From positions 56,567-120,566 of the forward strand of contig SLCC01000020.1 in assembly GCA_007126035.1 (NCBI GenBank): a DNA stretch of 64,000 bases, written 5' to 3'. The translations under genes were made by a program, and so were the position numbers. Shown in pieces: positions 17,386-26,847 of the stretch (within the stretch, counting starts at the first letter, position 1; each line of letters starts with the position of its first letter). Origin of the DNA: Gemmatimonadota bacterium (GTDB taxonomy: Bacteria > Gemmatimonadota > Gemmatimonadetes > Longimicrobiales > RSA9). The notes below the pieces were generated by a model. It saw only the letters and a program-made list of their open reading frames with translations, did no database searches and was not told the DNA's origin.

Positions 17386-19746
17386 TCAATCGTCGACGTC
17401 GATCCGCAGCTCCCTCATGGCTTCCGAGACGGCGGGATAGAGCTCCCGGTAGAGGGCCAGGTAGATCTTCACGTTGCGAACGTACTCCCTGGTCTCGTCG
17501 AAAGGTATCCGCTCCATGAACAGTGCGGGCTCTCCGACCTCCGGCAACTGGCGCCAGCGATTGGCCCGGCCGGGTCCTGCGTTGTAGGCGGCCAGCGCCA
17601 GAGCCAGGTCGCCATCATACTGCCGCAGCAGGTTCGACAGGTAGCGGACACCGAGGTGCACGTTCAGCTCCGGCTGCCTGAGCAGCTCGGTGCGATAATT
17701 GGCAATGCTTAGCTCCCGCGCCAGTCCCTGGCCCGTCCGGGGCATGATCTGCATCAGGCCGATGGCACCGACGGAGCTCCTGACAGTAGGATCGAATGCC
17801 GACTCGCGGCGGATCACCGCCGCCACCAGATAGGGGTCAATGCCGCTGGCGCCGGCCTCCGGTACCACCAGGTCCTGGAACGGGAACGGGTGTATCAAGC
17901 GCAGGAGACGCGGGTTCCACGTCCCTTCCCGGTGGTGGATCTCCCAACCGACGGAGATCGCGGCCAGCGTACGGCCTCGCTCGGCCAGGGCCTCGGCCAG
18001 GGCGTAGTCGCCGCCAGCGGTGCGGGCGAAATGGTTGCGCAAGCGCTCGATCTCGCTCGCCGCCTCTGCGCTCCGGCCCAGCTCCTCCAGGACCTGGACC
18101 CGGAGCAGCCCGTTCCGGACCATGGAATCGGTGCGCACGCGCCGCGGTGGTGGCGCGTCCATCGGGAAGGAGAGGGGCGTCTGACCGAGCAGCTCACCTG
18201 CACCGATCCCGTAGTAGGACACGGGCTCCTCCTGTCGGACCTGTCGAAGGAGCGCCTCGGCTTCTTCCACCCGCTCCAATCGGAGATAGGACCGGGCCGT
18301 CCAGTACCTGGCCTGCCCCAGCAGGCGCCCGTTGGGCTGGTGTCCAATGTACTCCTCGAACGTGGCGGCCGCCTTATCGTAGTCGCCAGCGAGGTACTGC
18401 AGCCCGCCGAGCCGCAGACGGGCGATGCCGGCCTCCGCCAAAGTGGGAGACGCGTCGGCGGCGCGGCGATAGTTCTCCCTGGCCCCGTCCATATCCAGTT
18501 CGTGGTGCTGGAGGTGGGCCAATCGGTAGAGGGCCCGGGCCGTTCCGTCTTGCCCGGGGAACAGCTCGGCCACCCGGAGAAAGGTGTTTCTGGCCTGGGC
18601 GCGGCGACCCCGGCTGTACTGGGCCCTGCCCGCCTGGTACATGGCTTCCGCGGCTATCCGCTCTGGGACCGGCTCCCGGGACAGCTCCAGCAGATGTCGC
18701 TCAGCGTCGGTGGCCCGTCCGGCCGCGAGCAAGGCCAGGCCGAGCCGCAGTCGGGCGTGTGCCCGCTCCTCCAGAGCCCCGGCTCCGCTGGCCAGGTAGG
18801 CCTCGAAACCGTGGATGGCCCGGGCCTGGTTGCCGTGACGGTGGTAGATGCCGGCGATCATCCGCCACTCCTCGGGGCCCGGACCCAACCGGCTGAGCGC
18901 CCGCGCGGCGTCCACCGCACCGGCGGACGCCGGCGCGCCTTCCATGGCACTACGGTACGCTTCCCGGGCCAGCGCCGTGTCGCCCGACACCGTCCGCAGG
19001 TCACCGAGCAGCGCCCAGGCCCGGGAACGGGCAGCAGCCGGCGACGTGGCCCTAGCCGCGTCCAACGTTATCTGCCGTGCCAGCTTGAGATCGCCGGCCC
19101 GCCTCGCCGCCTCGACCTGGACTCGCCAGCCCCGGACCGCGAACAGGTCCGGGCCCGCACTTTCCAGTCGACGCCGGACAGCCGCCGTGTCGCCGGACGG
19201 AGCAATGATCTCCGCGGCCCAGTAGTTGGCCCAGTCGGCCATCCATGGCAGGTCGCTGACCGCCTGGTCCAACGCGGCCAGAGCCACCAGCGTCTGGCCC
19301 GTGGCGCCGAGCACCAGCCCACGCCGCAATGCTTCGAGACCGTGGTCCAGCCGGGACTGGTCCATGGATTCCAGGTAGTGGCCGAGAGGTGGAGATCCAT
19401 GATACGCAGAGCGGCTCACCGCAGTGAAACCGGCGTCCCGGGACCGCAGCGGCAACCGGACGACGGATGAACCGCTGAGCAGACCGACCGCCGGAAGCAT
19501 TGCCCGTCCCGACCCCGCTCCAGGCTTCATCAGAAGCGAACCCGACGATGTGTCTTTGGCGAGTGCCAGGTATTCACCGAAAATCCAGCTGGCCCGCGAA
19601 TGGCCGGCCCGGGCCGCCAGCTCGTGCGCCGCCACGCCCGGCTCGGAGCCCATGGGAAGATGTGACGAGGTGCCGCGGTCGAGACGCGAGGGCACCGCCA
19701 CCGCGATCACGAGAAGGGCGAACATGAGGGCGTAACGCGCTGACAT
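17386..19746 (-). CDS. Lytic murein transglycosylase, TPR-SLT (Slt70-like)
   Basis: Periplasmic enzyme of 786 residues that cleaves peptidoglycan glycan strands to 1,6-anhydromuropeptides. An N-terminal signal sequence (MSARYALMFALLVIAVAV) precedes about 550 residues of TPR-like helical repeats, as in the Slt70 superhelix. The C-terminal SLT domain (about 620-760) has catalytic Glu in AAVIRRESAFDP, then VGAIGLMQIMPRTG and ALAAYNAGPGRANRW. ATG 19746 starts the signal peptide, with AAGAAG upstream. It is longer than E. coli Slt70. The gene is followed directly by the truncated DGK1-like frame. Confidence 0.9.
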   Translation of the reverse strand: MSARYALMFALLVIAVAVPSRLDRGTSSHLPMGSEPGVAAHELAARAGHSRASWIFGEYLALAKDTSSGSLLMKPGAGSGRAMLPAVGLLSGSSVVRLPLRSRDAGFTAVSRSAYHGSPPLGHYLESMDQSRLDHGLEALRRGLVLGATGQTLVALAALDQAVSDLPWMADWANYWAAEIIAPSGDTAAVRRRLESAGPDLFAVRGWRVQVEAARRAGDLKLARQITLDAARATSPAAARSRAWALLGDLRTVSGDTALAREAYRSAMEGAPASAGAVDAARALSRLGPGPEEWRMIAGIYHRHGNQARAIHGFEAYLASGAGALEERAHARLRLGLALLAAGRATDAERHLLELSREPVPERIAAEAMYQAGRAQYSRGRRAQARNTFLRVAELFPGQDGTARALYRLAHLQHHELDMDGARENYRRAADASPTLAEAGIARLRLGGLQYLAGDYDKAAATFEEYIGHQPNGRLLGQARYWTARSYLRLERVEEAEALLRQVRQEEPVSYYGIGAGELLGQTPLSFPMDAPPPRRVRTDSMVRNGLLRVQVLEELGRSAEAASEIERLRNHFARTAGGDYALAEALAERGRTLAAISVGWEIHHREGTWNPRLLRLIHPFPFQDLVVPEAGASGIDPYLVAAVIRRESAFDPTVRSSVGAIGLMQIMPRTGQGLARELSIANYRTELLRQPELNVHLGVRYLSNLLRQYDGDLALALAAYNAGPGRANRWRQLPEVGEPALFMERIPFDETREYVRNVKIYLALYRELYPAVSEAMRELRIDVDD

Positions 19747-19786
19747 CCAAATCACTTCTTGCAACTGTCGAGCCCTGATCGTATGA

Positions 19787-19817
19787 GAAAGCCACCCCTG
19801 TAAAAAGGGTGGCTTTC
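19787..19817 (-). terminator. Hairpin terminator after exbB-like gene
   Basis: Perfect 11-bp stem GAAAGCCACCC / GGGTGGCTTTC (19787-19797, 19807-19817) with a 9-nt loop containing a run of A (T on the minus strand). The T tract is partly within the stem; it may work in both directions. Confidence 0.6.
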
Positions 19818-19847
19818 GTGCTGCTGGACCGGTCCCGCCGCGCTGGA

Positions 19848-20552
19848 TCAGGCGGTGGCGCTGGCCTCGATCTCGTGCAGCGTATCGATCATCTTCTGCG
19901 CCGACTCCTCCATGTCGATCACGAGCCGGTCGACCCGCGTCACGAAGAAGTTGTGCATGATGTTCATCGGGATGGCGATCGCCAGCCCGGAGGCGGTCGT
20001 GATGAGCGCCACCTTGATGCCGCCCGCCACCAGCGTCGCCTCCACCTCACCGGCGGCCTCGATGTTCTGGAACGCCTGGATCATCCCTATGACCGTTCCG
20101 AGGAACCCGAGGAGCGGAGCCACGTTGGCGATGGTCGCCAGCCAGACCAGCCCGCCTTCCAGGCCGGCCATCTGGATCAGGCCCACGTTCTCGATCGCCT
20201 TCATCACGCGCTCGCTACCCTCTCCGTGCCGCTCCAGCCCGGCCAGGAGGATCCGACCGGCGGGGGTGTTCGACTCACGGGCCGCCTCGATGGCGCCCGG
20301 AACATCCCGCGCTGCGAGCCGCTCGTCCACTGCCCGGAGTACCTTCCTGGTGCGGGCACTGGTGATGGAGAGGTCGATCAGCTTCCAGATAATGATGCCG
20401 ATCCCGATGGCGAGCGCTGCCGCCAGCGGCCACATCATGAAGCCGCCATCTTCCCAGATGGTGGTCATCCATTGCCCCGCAGTCATATCGGGGGCTTCCA
20501 TCCCCGGGATCTGAGCCAGGTTCAGAAACATACCGCTCAAGTTCGCCTCCAT
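19848..20552 (-). CDS. MotA/TolQ/ExbB family proton-channel protein
   Basis: Inner-membrane proton-channel subunit of 234 residues that normally energises TonB or Tol machinery. Three hydrophobic segments are visible (about 35-58, 130-155, 175-200). The family signature ATIANVAPLLGFLGTVIGM is followed by ITTASGLAIAIPMNIMHNFF. An ExbD/TolR partner normally follows; here none is adjacent, because the next minus-strand gene is the transglycosylase after a terminator. A strong promoter (20633-20661) lies 80 bp upstream. ExbB and TolQ cannot be told apart from this sequence. Confidence 0.88.
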   Translation of the reverse strand: MEANLSGMFLNLAQIPGMEAPDMTAGQWMTTIWEDGGFMMWPLAAALAIGIGIIIWKLIDLSITSARTRKVLRAVDERLAARDVPGAIEAARESNTPAGRILLAGLERHGEGSERVMKAIENVGLIQMAGLEGGLVWLATIANVAPLLGFLGTVIGMIQAFQNIEAAGEVEATLVAGGIKVALITTASGLAIAIPMNIMHNFFVTRVDRLVIDMEESAQKMIDTLHEIEASATA

Positions 20553-20632
20553 TCGTCCAGCCCCGAAAGGCGTCCGGCCCCGCTGTGGACCAGCCCAACC
20601 AGTTACAGTTAGCGTAGGTAAAGGGAAACGGC

Positions 20633-20661
20633 AAGTTAGATGGCAGTGATGAGGGTGTCAA
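20633..20661 (-). promoter_or_regulatory. Promoter of exbB/tolQ-like gene
   Basis: Minus strand TTGACA (20661-20656), exactly 17 bp, TAACTT (20638-20633). Consensus -35. Predicted start near 20626, leader about 74 nt. Confidence 0.75.
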
Positions 20662-20794
20662 CCCTTCAAGTCGGCAATCTCGTCTACTCGCCGCGTGCCG
20701 CTCCCCGCTGCTCGAGGACGATGTCCCACGGTGTCCGGCCTCGCACCTATATCAATTGTAGACAGACGGTTACGTGCTTGTCCAGGGGGCACCG

Positions 20795-21895
20795 TCAACA
20801 TTCTTCAGCACCGGGCTGAAACCTCGCCAGCGCTGGCTCCTTGATGCAGGCGGCGAAGTGGCCGGGCGCCTTTTCCGCCAGCGGCGGCACGACCCGGGCG
20901 CACTCCTCGTCCTTGAGCGGATGGGGGCAGCGGGGGTGGAACGGGCAGCCTGGCGGCGGATCCACGGGGCTGGGCACGTCTCCGGGCAACACGATCCGCT
21001 TCCGCTTCCGGCCTGGCTCTGGAATGGGGACGGCAGAGAGCAGCGCCCGCGTGTACGGGTGCTTGGGCTCGGCCACCAGGTCCCCGGCGTCCGCCAGCTC
21101 GACGATCCGGCCCAGGTACATGACGGCCACGCGGTCGCTGACGTGCTCGATGACGCTGAGGTCGTGGGCTATGAACAGGTAGGCCAGGCCCAGGCGTTCC
21201 TGGAGCTCCTCCAGTAGGTTCACGACCTGGGCCTGTACCGAGACGTCCAGGGCCGAGACCGGCTCGTCACAGACGATGAAGTCGGGCTCTACGGACAGGG
21301 CTCTGGCGATCCCGATCCGCTGGCGCTGGCCGCCGCTGAACTCGTGGGGATAGCGGTTGGCGTGGGCGGGGAGCAGGCCAACCAGCTTCAGGAGCTCCCG
21401 TACCCGGCGGTCGGCGACGTCGCCCCGGGCCAGCCGGTGCACCTTGAGCACCTCGCGTATGGAGTCGCCCACGGTCATACGCGGGTTGAGGGAGGCGAAG
21501 GGGTCCTGGAAGATGATCTGTGCCCTGCGACGCAGCCCCTGGAGCGCGTCGCGGTCCATGGCCGTGACATCGACGCCGTCGAACCGGACCAGGCCGGCGG
21601 TGGGCTCGATGAGTCTCAGGATCGCGCGGCCGGTGGTGGACTTGCCGGAGCCCGACTCGCCCACGAGCCCCAGCGTCTCGCCCTTCCCGATCCAGAAGGT
21701 GACGCCGTCCACCGCCAGCAGGTGGTCGGTCACGCGGGAGAGGAACCCTCCCCGTATGGGGAAGTACTTCTTCAGGCCTCTGACGTCGACCAGGGCGTGC
21801 CCAGGCTCGACCTCCTCGAGCCTGCGTCCGCCCAGGTCGCTGTCGCCCTTGGCCGGCGGCAGCTGCTCGGGTTCCTGCCAGGGGACGTGGATCAC
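20795..21895 (-). CDS. Oligopeptide/dipeptide ABC transporter ATP-binding protein (OppF-like)
   Basis: Cytoplasmic ATPase of 366 residues, second of a pair powering peptide uptake. It shows Walker [10 protein letters not shown], signature [15 protein letters not shown], Walker [13 protein letters not shown], and the C-terminal Cys-rich OppF/DppF segment ([13 protein letters not shown]). The GTG start at 21895 overlaps the stop of the upstream ATPase (GTGA), so translation is coupled; the track start at 22060 lies inside that gene. It is last in the opp-like array. Confidence 0.92.
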   Translation of the reverse strand: MIHVPWQEPEQLPPAKGDSDLGGRRLEEVEPGHALVDVRGLKKYFPIRGGFLSRVTDHLLAVDGVTFWIGKGETLGLVGESGSGKSTTGRAILRLIEPTAGLVRFDGVDVTAMDRDALQGLRRRAQIIFQDPFASLNPRMTVGDSIREVLKVHRLARGDVADRRVRELLKLVGLLPAHANRYPHEFSGGQRQRIGIARALSVEPDFIVCDEPVSALDVSVQAQVVNLLEELQERLGLAYLFIAHDLSVIEHVSDRVAVMYLGRIVELADAGDLVAEPKHPYTRALLSAVPIPEPGRKRKRIVLPGDVPSPVDPPPGCPFHPRCPHPLKDEECARVVPPLAEKAPGHFAACIKEPALARFQPGAEEC

Positions 21896-22929
21896 ACCGC
21901 GCCTCCTTCCCCTGCCACCCTGCTCTGGAATCCGCCGCCGGACCGCTCCACCTGGAGGCGCCGCTTCGGGTGCTCCACCAGCCAGCAGCGGGAGAGCTGT
22001 CGGGGCCCCGCCGCCAGGAGGCCGGGCTGCTGGTGGCAGAGGTCCCAGGCGTATGGGCACCTGGGGCGGAAGCGGCAGCCGCCTGGCCAGCGGGTGGGAG
22101 GCGGCACCACGCCGGGTATGACCGCCAGGCGCCCGCCACGCTTGTCGGCCCGGGGCACGGCCGCCAGCAGCCCCTGGGTGTAGGGGTGCGACGGTCTGGC
22201 GAAGATGGTGTCCACCGACCCCTGCTCCACGACCTGCCCGGCATACATGACCACAACCCTGTCACAGACCTCGGCTACCACGCCCAGGTCGTGAGTGATG
22301 AGGATGATGCCCATGCCCAAGCGGTCACGGATCTCGAACAGCAGCTCCAGGATCTGGGCCTGGATGGTGACGTCCAGGGCGGTGGTGGGCTCGTCGGCTA
22401 TCAGCAGGTCCGGCTCGTTGGCCAGGGCCATGGCGATCATCACCCGCTGCCGCATCCCGCCGCTCAACTGGTGGGGGTAGTCGTCCACCCGTCGATCGGG
22501 CAGTGGGATGCCCACCAGGCGGAGCAGCTCCACCGCACGGGACCGGGCTTCCCGTCGGCTCAGGCCCCGGTGGATCCGGATGGACTCGGAGATCTGGTCG
22601 CCCACGGGGTAGACGGGGTTGAGCGACGTCATGGGCTCCTGGAAGATCATGGCGATGTCGTTGCCCCGCACATCGCGCATCTGCCGTTCGGTGAGCCCCA
22701 GCAGGTCACGGCCGTCGAAGGTGAGTCGGCTCCCTTCCTCGACCCTGCCGGGCTCCTGGACCAGGCGCATGACGGACAGGGCCGTCACCGACTTGCCCGA
22801 CCCGCTCTCGCCCACCACACCCAACACCTGGCCCCGGTCCACCTCGAAGGAGACGCCGTCCACAGCCCGGGCCACGCCCTCCTCGGTATGGAACCAGGTG
22901 CGCAGGTCCCTCACCTCGAGCAGCGACAT
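21892..22929 (-). CDS. Oligopeptide/dipeptide ABC transporter ATP-binding protein (OppD-like)
   Basis: First of the two ATPases, 345 residues. Walker [12 protein letters not shown], signature [15 protein letters not shown] and Walker [13 protein letters not shown] are intact. The C-terminal [11 protein letters not shown] segment is typical of OppD/DppD proteins. Its ATG shares one base with the permease stop (TGATG), and its own stop overlaps the OppF-like GTG. Peptide rather than nickel import is suggested by the unspecialised substrate-binding protein upstream, but substrate is not provable. Confidence 0.92.
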   Translation of the reverse strand: MSLLEVRDLRTWFHTEEGVARAVDGVSFEVDRGQVLGVVGESGSGKSVTALSVMRLVQEPGRVEEGSRLTFDGRDLLGLTERQMRDVRGNDIAMIFQEPMTSLNPVYPVGDQISESIRIHRGLSRREARSRAVELLRLVGIPLPDRRVDDYPHQLSGGMRQRVMIAMALANEPDLLIADEPTTALDVTIQAQILELLFEIRDRLGMGIILITHDLGVVAEVCDRVVVMYAGQVVEQGSVDTIFARPSHPYTQGLLAAVPRADKRGGRLAVIPGVVPPPTRWPGGCRFRPRCPYAWDLCHQQPGLLAAGPRQLSRCWLVEHPKRRLQVERSGGGFQSRVAGEGGAV

Positions 22930-24236
22930 CAGGACCTCAGCCTCGGGTCCATGGCATCACGGAGCCCATCGCCCACCAGGTTGAACGCCAGCACCGTGAG
23001 GACGATGGCCAGCCCCGGGAAGGTGGCCACCCACCAGGCGCCGATCAGGTTCTGCCGGCCGTCGGCAACCAGCGTGCCCCAGGACGGCGTGGGCGGCTGG
23101 ACGCCCAGGCCCAGGAACGACAGCCCCGCCTCCAGGACGATGGTGTTCCCGATGCCCAGGGTGGCAGCCACTATCACCGGCGCCAGCACGTTCGGGATCA
23201 GATGGCGGAGGATGATCCGGCTGCGACCGAAGCCCAGGGCCCGGGCTGCCTGGATGTACTCGTGCTCCCTCAGGCTCAACACCTCGCCCCTGACGAGTCG
23301 AGCGGTACCGGGCCACTGGGTCAGCCCCAGCACGGCGATGATCAGCGCGATGGACGGGTCGAACAGGGCGATGATCATGATGAGCAGGACCAGCCTGGGG
23401 AAGGCCATGACCATGTCCGTGAACCGCATGAGGAATGAGTCCAGCCGACCGCCCAGGTAGCCGGCGACGGCGCCCAGGAGCGAGCCCAGGATGATGGCGA
23501 TGGCCACGGCCACGAAGCCGATGGAGAGGGAGATCCGCGCGCCGTAGATGATCCGGCTGAGCATGTCCCGGGCGAACTGGTCGGTGCCCAGCAGGTGCTC
23601 ACCGTGGGGGGCCAGGTAGCTGTCGTGCACGATGTCGCCCTGGGCGATGGGGTCGAAAGGCGCCAGGAGCGGGGCCAGCAGGGCCACCAGGTAGAGGATC
23701 ACTATGACGACCAGCCCGGCCATGGCCAGGCCGTTGCGGCGGAAGTGACGTCCCGCGATTGCCCACTGCGAGTCGCCGACACGGTCGTCCAGCTCGGCCG
23801 TGACCGCGGCGGCGGCCCGGGCCCGGAGCAGGTCTCTCATGGCCACGCCCCAGACCAGGACCAGGGAGGCTGCGAGGGTGATGGTGGCCACCCACTCGTC
23901 CAGTGCCGTCGGCTGCCGCAGGACGTCCCGGCCCAACCACGCAGCGCCCAGGAGCGCGCCCCAGCCCAGCAGGAGCCATGCGCCCCGGGCCACGCTCCCG
24001 GAGACCATGTGACCCGAGCCTGGGAGCACGGCGCTCAGCGCCAGGGCCAGCCCCGACGCGCCTCGTGGCGGCCGGACCTCTTCGGGCGGGGCCCGGGTCG
24101 GCTCGGGCGGGGCCAGGTCGCTGCCGGCCTCGGGCAGCCCGGCCTCCGGGTCGGTGGGCCTGTCCAGTGGGCCCGGCTCCCGTCCGCCCACCGACCGCTC
24201 ACCCTCCAACGGACCCGCTCGCTCGCGCTCAGTCAT
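22929..24236 (-). CDS. ABC transporter permease (OppC-like) with extended N terminus
   Basis: Inner-membrane permease of 435 residues. The C-terminal about 280 residues are a standard Opp[20 protein letters not shown], then the EAA-type loop [20 protein letters not shown], then [15 protein letters not shown]. Unusual is the N-terminal about 150 residues: a Pro/Glu-rich soluble stretch and two extra hydrophobic segments (about 60-95 and 110-140) before the usual first helix. The start overlaps the OppB-like gene by 8 bp. The extension may be a phylum trait. Confidence 0.9.
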   Translation of the reverse strand: MTERERAGPLEGERSVGGREPGPLDRPTDPEAGLPEAGSDLAPPEPTRAPPEEVRPPRGASGLALALSAVLPGSGHMVSGSVARGAWLLLGWGALLGAAWLGRDVLRQPTALDEWVATITLAASLVLVWGVAMRDLLRARAAAAVTAELDDRVGDSQWAIAGRHFRRNGLAMAGLVVIVILYLVALLAPLLAPFDPIAQGDIVHDSYLAPHGEHLLGTDQFARDMLSRIIYGARISLSIGFVAVAIAIILGSLLGAVAGYLGGRLDSFLMRFTDMVMAFPRLVLLIMIIALFDPSIALIIAVLGLTQWPGTARLVRGEVLSLREHEYIQAARALGFGRSRIILRHLIPNVLAPVIVAATLGIGNTIVLEAGLSFLGLGVQPPTPSWGTLVADGRQNLIGAWWVATFPGLAIVLTVLAFNLVGDGLRDAMDPRLRS

Positions 24237-25212
24237 AGCGGATCCTGGGGTCGGCCACTGCGTAGAGGATGTCGGCGACGAGGGAGCCGATCACCACGAC
24301 CAGGGCGAAGATGAAGCTGGTGGCCATGACCAGAGGGTAGTCCCGCTGGAAGATGCCATCCACGATGACCCGGCCCATGCCGGGCCAGGAGAAGATGACC
24401 TCCACGAAGACGCTGCCGCTGAACAGCAACGGGAGGTAGAGCCCGAGCAGCGTGATGACCGGCAACAGCGAGTTCCGGAGGGCGTGCTTCATGACGACCC
24501 GTCCCTCTGGCAGACCCTTGGCCCGGGCGGTCCGGATATAGTCCTGGCGGATCACTTCCAGCATCTGGCCACGGGTGTAGCGGGCGATGCCCGCCGCCAT
24601 CACCAGGCTCAGGGTGGCCACGGGCAGGATCAGATGCCTCAACCTGTCCACCACCCGCTCGCCGAAGGTCATGAACTCGTAATCCACGCTGGTCATGCCC
24701 GTGGGCGGCAGGGCGAAGGGGAGGCCCCACTCGTGCGCCTTCAGCGAGAACAGGAGCATGAGCATGAGCCCCAGCCAGAACGACGGCATGGAGTAGAAGA
24801 ACAGGGAGACCACGCTCAGGACCCGGTCCACCGGCCGATGCTGGCGCACGGCCTGGAGGACTCCCACCACCACGCCGCTGACGAAGATCAGGACCAGCGT
24901 GCTCCCGGCCAGGACCAGCGTGGGCGGCAAAGTCTCCCGGATGATATCGATGACCGGCCGGGCGTGGGCAAAGGAGTAGCCGAAGTCACCGGTAAAGAAG
25001 GCTATCATCCACCGCCAGTACCGGATGTGGAGGGGCTGATCGAGGCCGAAGTTGCGCCGGATCTGCTCCAGGATCTCCGGCGGCACGCCCTGCTGGAAGA
25101 ACAGCGCCGTGGGGTCGCCTGGCGCCAGGTTCACCACGAAGAAGATTATCGTGGCGATTCCCAGGACCAGTGGCACGGCCCCGAGCAAGCGTCGGGCGAT
25201 GTAGATCCCCAT
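24229..25212 (-). CDS. ABC transporter permease (OppB-like)
   Basis: Inner-membrane permease of 327 residues. It begins MGIYIARRLLGAVPLVLGIA, the classical OppB/DppB start, followed by APGDP and a late EAA loop YIRTARAKGLPEGRVVMKHAL. About six hydrophobic segments. ATG 25212 is 13 bp after the substrate-binding-protein stop; the track's TTG 25224 is also possible. It overlaps the OppC-like gene by 8 bp. Confidence 0.92.
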   Translation of the reverse strand: MGIYIARRLLGAVPLVLGIATIIFFVVNLAPGDPTALFFQQGVPPEILEQIRRNFGLDQPLHIRYWRWMIAFFTGDFGYSFAHARPVIDIIRETLPPTLVLAGSTLVLIFVSGVVVGVLQAVRQHRPVDRVLSVVSLFFYSMPSFWLGLMLMLLFSLKAHEWGLPFALPPTGMTSVDYEFMTFGERVVDRLRHLILPVATLSLVMAAGIARYTRGQMLEVIRQDYIRTARAKGLPEGRVVMKHALRNSLLPVITLLGLYLPLLFSGSVFVEVIFSWPGMGRVIVDGIFQRDYPLVMATSFIFALVVVIGSLVADILYAVADPRIRYD

Positions 25213-25225
25213 GCCGACCGTCAAC

Positions 25226-26827
25226 TCATTGGACTGACCAGTCGCGCATGCTCACGAACTCGCTCCGCTCGTCGGTCCGGAAGCCCGAGACCACGTCCCG
25301 GGCGCCGGACAGATCGTCCATCCAGAACATGAACGTGAACGGCTGCTCCCGCTGGAGCACCTCGGTGAACTGCCGCCAGATGTCAAGGGCATCGCCGTCG
25401 TCGGTGGCCACGGCGCCGGCCTCGATGAGCCGGTCCAGCTCCGCGTTCCTGACGCCGCTCCGGTTGGCCGAGCCCTCCACGTCCGCCTCTGCGGAATGGA
25501 ACAGGGACCGGGGCGCAGACGCCATCTGGAAGTTGTCCAGGACCCAGTTGCTCAGCACCGCGTCGAAGTCCCGGGTCCGGTGCTGGGCCAGCATGGCCTG
25601 GAATTCCAGGATCTCGATCTGGGCCGCCGCGCCCACCCGGCGCAGCTGGTCCTGGATCACCTCGACGATGGCCCGGTTCAGCGCCCGCTCCGTGGTCATG
25701 AGCCGGAACCGGAGCGGCTGGCCATCAGGACTTCGCCGCACGCCGTCGGGGCCCTCAAGCCACCCGGCATCGTCCAGCAGGCGGCCGGCCTGGTCCGGAT
25801 CGTAGGGGAGCGGGTCGGTGCCCGGCGAATAGCGATGCCAGGGCGGGATAGTGCTGGTGGCAGGCCGGGCGTGGCCCCGGAGCAGCGCGTCCATGATCTG
25901 CTGCCGGTCGATGGCCAATGTCATGGCCCGGCGGACCCGGGCGTCGGTGAAGGGCTGGCGCTGGTTGTTCCAGCCCACGTAGAACAGCGTGGTGCCCGGC
26001 GCCGCGTGCAGCTCGGTGGCGGCGGTCTGCTCCACACGCTGGACCTGGTCCGGCTCCACGTTCAACTGGATATGGACGCCGCCGGTGAGCAGCTCCGTCA
26101 GCCGGGTCGCCGCCTCTGGTACGACGCGGAACACCACCCGCTGGGCGGACGGCGGACCGCCCAGGCCCTCAGGGTAGTCCGGGTTCGCCTCGAACACGAT
26201 GCGCTGCGCAGCCCGCCATTCGCGGAACCGGTAAGGCCCGCTGCCCACAGGGTTCCGGTTGAACGGGGCGTTGGCCATCTCGGCGGGCGGCACGCCCTCG
26301 AGCAGGTGACGGGGCACGGGCGGCCACCAGAAGTCCTCCAGCGCCTGGGCGTGAGGGTAGGCGAAGTCGAAGCGGATGGTCCGCTCGTCCAGTACCTGGG
26401 CCGACTCGACGGGCGCCAGATAGGCGGACGCGAGCAGCGAGGCCGTCTCCGGCGTCTTCGCCATGTCGAAGGTGAACTCCACGTCGTGGGCCGTGACGGG
26501 CTGACCATCGTGCCAACGCACGTCGTCGCGGAGAGTGAAGGTGACGGCCGTATCGCCGTGCATCTCCCACGACTCCGCCAGGTGGGGCACGGGGTTCAGG
26601 TCCTCGTCGTACTGGATGAGCGGGGTGAACAGCCCGTACTTCATGACGTGGTCGGTGGTCAGGCCGGTGTTGGTGATGGGGTTGAGCCCACCGAAGTCGG
26701 TACGCATGCCTATGATGACCGTGCCACCAGGCCGCTCCCGCTCCGGGCCGGGACAGCCGCTCAGCGCCAACGCGCCCACCAGCAACACTGCGTACCTCAC
26801 CAGGTCGACCCCACTGCTCCGCCTCAT
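25226..26827 (-). CDS. Peptide ABC transporter substrate-binding lipoprotein (SBP family 5)
   Basis: Extracytoplasmic peptide-binding protein of 533 residues. The signal peptide ends in lipobox LALSGC (Cys about 25), so it is membrane-anchored. Family 5 features include the early GGLNPI segment, FTLRDDVRWHDGQPVTAHDVEFTFD and NPVGSGPYRF. ATG 26827 has GGAGGTGTC just upstream; the track's extension to 27064 runs into lplA in another frame. It leads the opp-like genes and lies 20 bp after lplA, so the whole array may be co-transcribed. Confidence 0.92.
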   Translation of the reverse strand: MRRSSGVDLVRYAVLLVGALALSGCPGPERERPGGTVIIGMRTDFGGLNPITNTGLTTDHVMKYGLFTPLIQYDEDLNPVPHLAESWEMHGDTAVTFTLRDDVRWHDGQPVTAHDVEFTFDMAKTPETASLLASAYLAPVESAQVLDERTIRFDFAYPHAQALEDFWWPPVPRHLLEGVPPAEMANAPFNRNPVGSGPYRFREWRAAQRIVFEANPDYPEGLGGPPSAQRVVFRVVPEAATRLTELLTGGVHIQLNVEPDQVQRVEQTAATELHAAPGTTLFYVGWNNQRQPFTDARVRRAMTLAIDRQQIMDALLRGHARPATSTIPPWHRYSPGTDPLPYDPDQAGRLLDDAGWLEGPDGVRRSPDGQPLRFRLMTTERALNRAIVEVIQDQLRRVGAAAQIEILEFQAMLAQHRTRDFDAVLSNWVLDNFQMASAPRSLFHSAEADVEGSANRSGVRNAELDRLIEAGAVATDDGDALDIWRQFTEVLQREQPFTFMFWMDDLSGARDVVSGFRTDERSEFVSMRDWSVQ

Positions 26828-26847
26828 GACACCTCCAGTACTTCTCG

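Noticed and set aside
17890-19470. 526-codon ORF opposite the TPR-SLT gene
   Set aside because: Shadow frame without recognisable features; the minus-strand protein is a standard lytic transglycosylase.
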